In this document: in pieces, positions 60,741 to 64,000 of the stretch
Layout: each line of letters opens with the position of its first letter
Numbering within the stretch: position 1 is the stretch's first letter
From: JAFGNV01 sp964612485
Lineage (GTDB): Bacteria; Chloroflexota; Anaerolineae; 4572-78; J111
Direction: 5' to 3'
Assembly: GCA_964612485.1 (NCBI GenBank)
Contig: CAZTFF010000010.1
Coordinates: forward strand, 1-64,000
Length of the DNA stretch: 64,000 nucleotides
The notes under the pieces: model-generated
The model's input: the letters and a program-made list of their open reading frames with translations, nothing else
What the model was told of the DNA's origin: nothing
The model's database searches: none
Translations under genes and position numbers: made by a program

Positions 60741-61808
60741 ATGAAACAACGTGTCCGTATTGCTGATGTTGCCAAACTTGCCGGTGTCTCCCCAGGAACC
60801 GTTTCGGCTGTTCTCAATGACCGGGTCGGCGAACAAATACGGGTTAGTCCGCAAACACAAAAACGAGTTTGGGACGCAGTTCAAGAGTTACAATATGTTG
60901 CCAATCCAGCGGCTCGGAGTTTGGCCGGTGGACGAAATCGGATGCTGGGTGTGTTCACCTACGAACCAATTTTTCCGGTTGAGCACCATAACTTTTACTA
61001 TCGTTTTTTGGTGGGTATCGAATACGAAGCAGAACAAACCGGCTATGATCTGGTGCTCTTCACCAGCACAGGCGGCACCGACGGTAAACGGCGCATCTAT
61101 CGCAACGATAGCAACAGGCTAATGCTAACCGATGGTGCCATCTTGTTGGGTCTCAAAGAAGATAAACAAGAACTGCAACAATTGTTACAAGAAGGGTTTC
61201 CATTTGTGTTCATTGGTCGACGTAAATTACCACAAGGAGAGATTTCTTACGTAGCCATTGATTACACCACAAGTACTGTAGAAGTAATAGAAAATATGGC
61301 AGCGCATGGGCATCGACAGCTTGTTTACCTCGGCTCACGCGAAAAGCGCCATACCGAACCTTCACAAGATCGCGAAACTGGCTATCGATTGGCCCATGAA
61401 CAATTGAGCCTTCCCTTGAATCATGAACTCATTACTTTTTTGAAACCGGAGGAACTAACGGCTGAGATATTGCAGGTTTTTCTTGCCAAAGGCGCTACCG
61501 CTTTCATTGCTGAAGATGATGCGCTCGGACTTGCCTTGCTAGACTCAGGTGAACAGCTACAGAAAACAGCGCCCCAGGATTTTTCGATGGCTGTATTGGG
61601 TAATCCGCTAACCTCGTCGGATGAAAATATCCCTGATTGGACCACATTTCTTGTGCCTCGACGAGAAATAGGCATAGAGGCCGTTCGATTGTTGATTCAT
61701 ATGTTAGCTCACCCCGATGAACCGGGACCACATCGAAAAATGCTGCCGTGCACCTTTGTGCCGGGCAATACGGTGGGGGTAGTACCCAAAACGAATGTTT
61801 CCAAGTAA
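60741..61808 (+). CDS. LacI-family transcriptional regulator
   Basis: 355 residues from the ATG at 60741 (an earlier in-frame ATG at 60621 lies inside the promoter). The DNA-binding domain VRIADVAKLAGVSPGTVSAVLN (about 5-26) and hinge helix region AARSLAGGR are canonical. The effector domain has the periplasmic-binding-like pattern (FTYEPIFPVEHHNFYYRFLVGIEYEAEQTGYDLVLF, GHRQLVYLG, TAFIAEDDALGLALLDS). The two palindromes in front of it and one before the transporter gene are its probable operators, so it is likely autoregulated and controls the transporter. The effector is probably a sugar, inferred from the neighbours. Confidence 0.9.
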   Translation: MKQRVRIADVAKLAGVSPGTVSAVLNDRVGEQIRVSPQTQKRVWDAVQELQYVANPAARSLAGGRNRMLGVFTYEPIFPVEHHNFYYRFLVGIEYEAEQTGYDLVLFTSTGGTDGKRRIYRNDSNRLMLTDGAILLGLKEDKQELQQLLQEGFPFVFIGRRKLPQGEISYVAIDYTTSTVEVIENMAAHGHRQLVYLGSREKRHTEPSQDRETGYRLAHEQLSLPLNHELITFLKPEELTAEILQVFLAKGATAFIAEDDALGLALLDSGEQLQKTAPQDFSMAVLGNPLTSSDENIPDWTTFLVPRREIGIEAVRLLIHMLAHPDEPGPHRKMLPCTFVPGNTVGVVPKTNVSK

Positions 61809-61867
61809 TACTGTTTTTCTCAAGAAAGGAGGTTGTTAAGTATTTTTTAAGCGTTCCAACCAAGTTT

Positions 61868-61905
61868 GGTTTGCGGCAATGTCGCAAACCTCGCGCTGAA
61901 GCGAA
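61868..61905. other. Two short hairpins between the regulator and transporter genes
   Basis: GGTTTGCG/CGCAAACC (61868-61890, perfect 8-bp stem) is followed by TCGC/GCGA (61891-61904) and an AAAAATTTTT run. They may terminate the regulator transcript or be a small repeat. They lie just upstream of operator 3. Confidence 0.45.
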
Positions 61906-61921
61906 AAATTTTTACCTATTA

Positions 61922-61937
61922 GATAAAGCGATTTATC
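61922..61937. promoter_or_regulatory. Operator 3, upstream of the sugar-binding lipoprotein gene
   Basis: GATAAAGCGATTTATC, the best palindrome of the three. It lies 36 bases before the binding-protein ATG, where a repressor would block transcription of the transporter. No convincing -35/-10 pair was found around it. Confidence 0.8.
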
Positions 61938-61973
61938 AAAATAAAACCAAACTTAAAATAAAGGAGATTGACC

Positions 61974-63389
61974 ATGAATTTCAAATTGACAAAAGCCACC
62001 GTATTTGTACTTATTATTGTACTGGCTGCGTTTGTAACCGCTTGCGGCGCCGCCACCCCGGAAAAAATTGTTGAAACCGTGGTGGTAGAAAAGGAAGTAC
62101 AAGTTGTGGAAACCATAATTGTTGAAAAAGAAATTGAAGGCGAAACGGTTGAGGTGGTAGTAACCGCTACTCCGGAGCCTGCTCCCGATATGAGTAGCGA
62201 GCCGGTTACTTTGCGCTTCACCGTGTGGACTGGCAGCGAAGCCCACCTGAATATGCTCAATGGTATTGCCGAAGCCTATCAAGAAATGCATCCCAATGTT
62301 ACCGTTCAGTTTGACACTATTCCCTTTACAGACTACACATCGAAAGTAACACTACAATTGGCCGGCAGCAACCCCCCCGATGCGGGATGGCTGCTGGAAA
62401 CCTCTGCTCCTACGTTTGTCAATTCCGGTGTTTTAGCCGATTTGAAACCGGCCCTGGATAATCCCGATTATGACTACGCTGACCTGTCGGAACCGGCGAT
62501 GAAACTGTGGGTCAAAGATGAAAAAGTCCTAGGAGTGCCTTTCTCCACGTCCCCGTTTATTGTTTTATTCAATCGCGACCTGTTTGAAACGGCAGGGGTT
62601 CCCTCCCCGGATGAATTGCTGGCTAACGGCGAATGGACTTGGGAAAAATTCGCCGAAGTGGCTCAGGCTATTTCAGAAGCCACCCCCACAGGCGTTTATG
62701 GTTACGACACTATGGATGGTCAGGGATACGAGTCTCGGCCCTGGCATACCTTGGTACCCATTATTCGCGGTTATGGCGGTGATGCCTGGGATGAAGCCGG
62801 TACAACTTGTCTTATGAATTCACCAGAAGCCGTGGAAGCCGTTCAACTGTATCACGATATGGTTTTTGACACTAAAGGGGCTGTGCCTCCCGGTGAACAA
62901 GCTGATTTCTACTCCGGTTCCGCCGGAATGACCTTCGGCCAAATAAGTCGTGTTTCCAAACTGGCCGATGCCGATTTTGAGTGGGGTATCGCCCCATTGC
63001 CCAGTGGCCCAGCTGGCGAAACGCCTGTGATTGGTCAGGCAGCGGTTGTGGCGTTTAACGCCAGTCCTAACAAAGCGGTTGCCGCCGATTTCTTGGCTTT
63101 TATGACCAATAAAGAGAACACCGCCACAATGGCCCAGTTCTTCCCGCCCATCCGGGCCTCCGTTTTGGAATCGGATACGCTGGTTGAAGCTAACCCGGCA
63201 ATTGCCCCAGAACAAATGCAGTATGTAGTTGACAGTATCAAGAGCGGCACCGTACTACCGTCACACGTTGAATTTTCCAAAATCGACCTGGCAGCTCGAG
63301 CCGAATTTGACAATTTGTGGTCACCCAACGCCGATGTAGAAGCCACGCTTAATGCAATTTGTGAAACTATTTCACCCTTCATGAACTAA
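61974..63389 (+). CDS. Sugar ABC transporter substrate-binding lipoprotein (family 1)
   Basis: 471 residues from the ATG with AAGGAG 7 bases upstream; a TTG two codons earlier is not needed. The signal peptide ends in AAFVTACGAA (lipobox). A linker of about 40 residues, rich in Val/Glu (repeated VVVEKEV-type units), is followed by the family-1 solute-binding fold (GIAEAYQEMHPNVTVQFDTIPF, GVPFSTSPFIVLFNRDLFE, MTFGQISRVSKLADADFEWGIAPLP, AADFLAFMTNKENTATMAQFFPP). This matches carbohydrate-binding proteins of the MalE/UgpB type. The sugar is not assigned. It precedes the permease gene, and operator 3 lies upstream. Confidence 0.92.
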   Translation: MNFKLTKATVFVLIIVLAAFVTACGAATPEKIVETVVVEKEVQVVETIIVEKEIEGETVEVVVTATPEPAPDMSSEPVTLRFTVWTGSEAHLNMLNGIAEAYQEMHPNVTVQFDTIPFTDYTSKVTLQLAGSNPPDAGWLLETSAPTFVNSGVLADLKPALDNPDYDYADLSEPAMKLWVKDEKVLGVPFSTSPFIVLFNRDLFETAGVPSPDELLANGEWTWEKFAEVAQAISEATPTGVYGYDTMDGQGYESRPWHTLVPIIRGYGGDAWDEAGTTCLMNSPEAVEAVQLYHDMVFDTKGAVPPGEQADFYSGSAGMTFGQISRVSKLADADFEWGIAPLPSGPAGETPVIGQAAVVAFNASPNKAVAADFLAFMTNKENTATMAQFFPPIRASVLESDTLVEANPAIAPEQMQYVVDSIKSGTVLPSHVEFSKIDLAARAEFDNLWSPNADVEATLNAICETISPFMN

Positions 63390-63406
63390 CCAGTTTTTTA
63401 TCCAGA

Positions 63407-63435
63407 CAGGGGTGTGATCGAGTGTCACACCCCTG
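63407..63435. other. Intercistronic hairpin between the binding-protein and permease genes
   Basis: CAGGGGTGTGA and its exact complement TCACACCCCTG form an 11-bp stem with a 7-base loop. There is no T tract. Hairpins in this position often raise the ratio of binding protein to permease by stabilising the upstream mRNA; that role is inferred. Confidence 0.65.
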
Positions 63436-63458
63436 CTAGATATAAAAGAGAGTATGGT

Positions 63459-64000
63459 ATGACCGCATTAATGAAACCTAGCACAACGGAATTCAGTATG
63501 GATGCTAACAAAAAAAGTAAGGGTCTCTTTAGGGGGCTATCCCAAGCTCGTTTAGATGAACTGTACGGATACTTCTTCATTGCCCCCCAAATGATAGGGT
63601 TTCTGGTGTTTGTTGTTGGTCCGCTGGTGGCCGTAATTATCTACAGCTTTCAAGAGCGAAACCTGCTCACCGGAGAAGTAATTTTGGTTGGGGTGGAGAA
63701 TTACTTCAATATGTTTTATAAAGATCAGCTTTTTGACAAGGTTGTACTCAACAGCCTGATTTTCACCCTTGGTCTGGTACCCTTGAATGTTGCCCTGTCT
63801 CTGGGATTAGCTATAGCCCTCACCAGCCAATTTCGCGGCAGCACAATATTTAGAACCGTTTTTTTCGCTCCGGTTGTAACTTCGGCTGTAGCCTGGGCCA
63901 TTGTTTGGAAATTTATGCTACAACATGAAAGTGGCACGGTTAACCAGTATTTGGCCCTAATAGGTATTGATGGCCCAAATTGGCTGCGAGAACCTGCTTG
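63459..64000 (+). CDS. Sugar ABC transporter permease (MalF-type), partial
   Basis: The first ~180 codons are in the window; the rest runs past its end. From an ATG (or one four codons later) the text reads a short polar tail, then YFFIAPQMIGFLVFVVGPLVAVIIYSF (helix 1), NLLTGEVILVGVENYFNMF and LIFTLGLVPLNVALSLGLAIALTS (helix 2-3), and FRTVFFAPVVTSAVAWAIVWKFM, the usual MalF-type start. It is the second gene of the LacI-controlled transporter. No ATPase gene is visible in the window. Confidence 0.9.
   Translation, partial: MTALMKPSTTEFSMDANKKSKGLFRGLSQARLDELYGYFFIAPQMIGFLVFVVGPLVAVIIYSFQERNLLTGEVILVGVENYFNMFYKDQLFDKVVLNSLIFTLGLVPLNVALSLGLAIALTSQFRGSTIFRTVFFAPVVTSAVAWAIVWKFMLQHESGTVNQYLALIGIDGPNWLREPA

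Noticed and set aside
1..64000. CRISPR arrays, tRNA and rRNA genes
   Set aside because: No regularly spaced direct repeats and no cloverleaf or ribosomal signatures were seen in any gap; the gaps hold palindromic repeats only.

Overview
The window reads as a chromosomal segment of a Gram-type-ambiguous, respiring bacterium, most probably a Chloroflexota (Anaerolineae-like) organism. This is inferred from protein style only: many lipoproteins with Glu/Val-rich linkers, long glycosyltransferase-like membrane proteins, a LexA using a GAAC-N4-GTTC box, and numerous short palindromic repeats. No rRNA, tRNA or CRISPR array was found.

Layout. 1-13.2 kb: a Mut7-C RNase-like protein, a divergent AspAT-family aminotransferase, an alpha/beta hydrolase, a 1557-residue LysM/glycoside hydrolase/deacetylase fusion, and two large polytopic membrane proteins. 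13.3-14.5 kb: lexA, with an SOS box inside a near-consensus promoter, and a stand-alone response regulator. 14.6-34.9 kb (minus strand): a complete complex I operon, nuoA-B-CD-E-F-G-H-I-J-K-L-M-N. Two unrelated genes (a glycosyltransferase-like membrane protein and a secreted CehA/McbA-type PHP protein) sit between nuoE and nuoF, and repeat elements sit in the nuoB/nuoCD and nuoF/nuoG gaps. 35-40 kb: two tandem M1-family lipoprotein peptidases and an orphan CpaF-type ATPase. 40.1-44.5 kb: a GAF-GAF-PAS histidine kinase, then a tight methyltransferase / HipA-like kinase / DUF3037 operon. 44.5-52 kb: an MFS transporter, a glycine-betaine/proline-type ABC system (proX convergent to proV-proW, with a duplicated permease) and an OFA-type MFS carrier. 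52.3-57.2 kb: a GNAT, a small membrane protein, and an etfB-etfA-acyl-CoA dehydrogenase operon. 57.2-60.6 kb: a VWA lipoprotein between decayed transposase fragments. 60.6-64 kb: a LacI-family regulator and a sugar ABC transporter (solute-binding protein, then a permease cut by the window end), tied together by three copies of one palindromic operator.

Together the genes cover NADH oxidation (complex I), fatty/acyl-CoA oxidation through ETF, osmolyte and sugar uptake, and surface polysaccharide handling. The least expected structures are a 100-bp terminal-inverted-repeat element with 8-bp target duplications that sits inside operons, the interrupted nuo operon, the LysM-glycosidase fusion, and the methyltransferase/HipA-like/DUF3037 operon.
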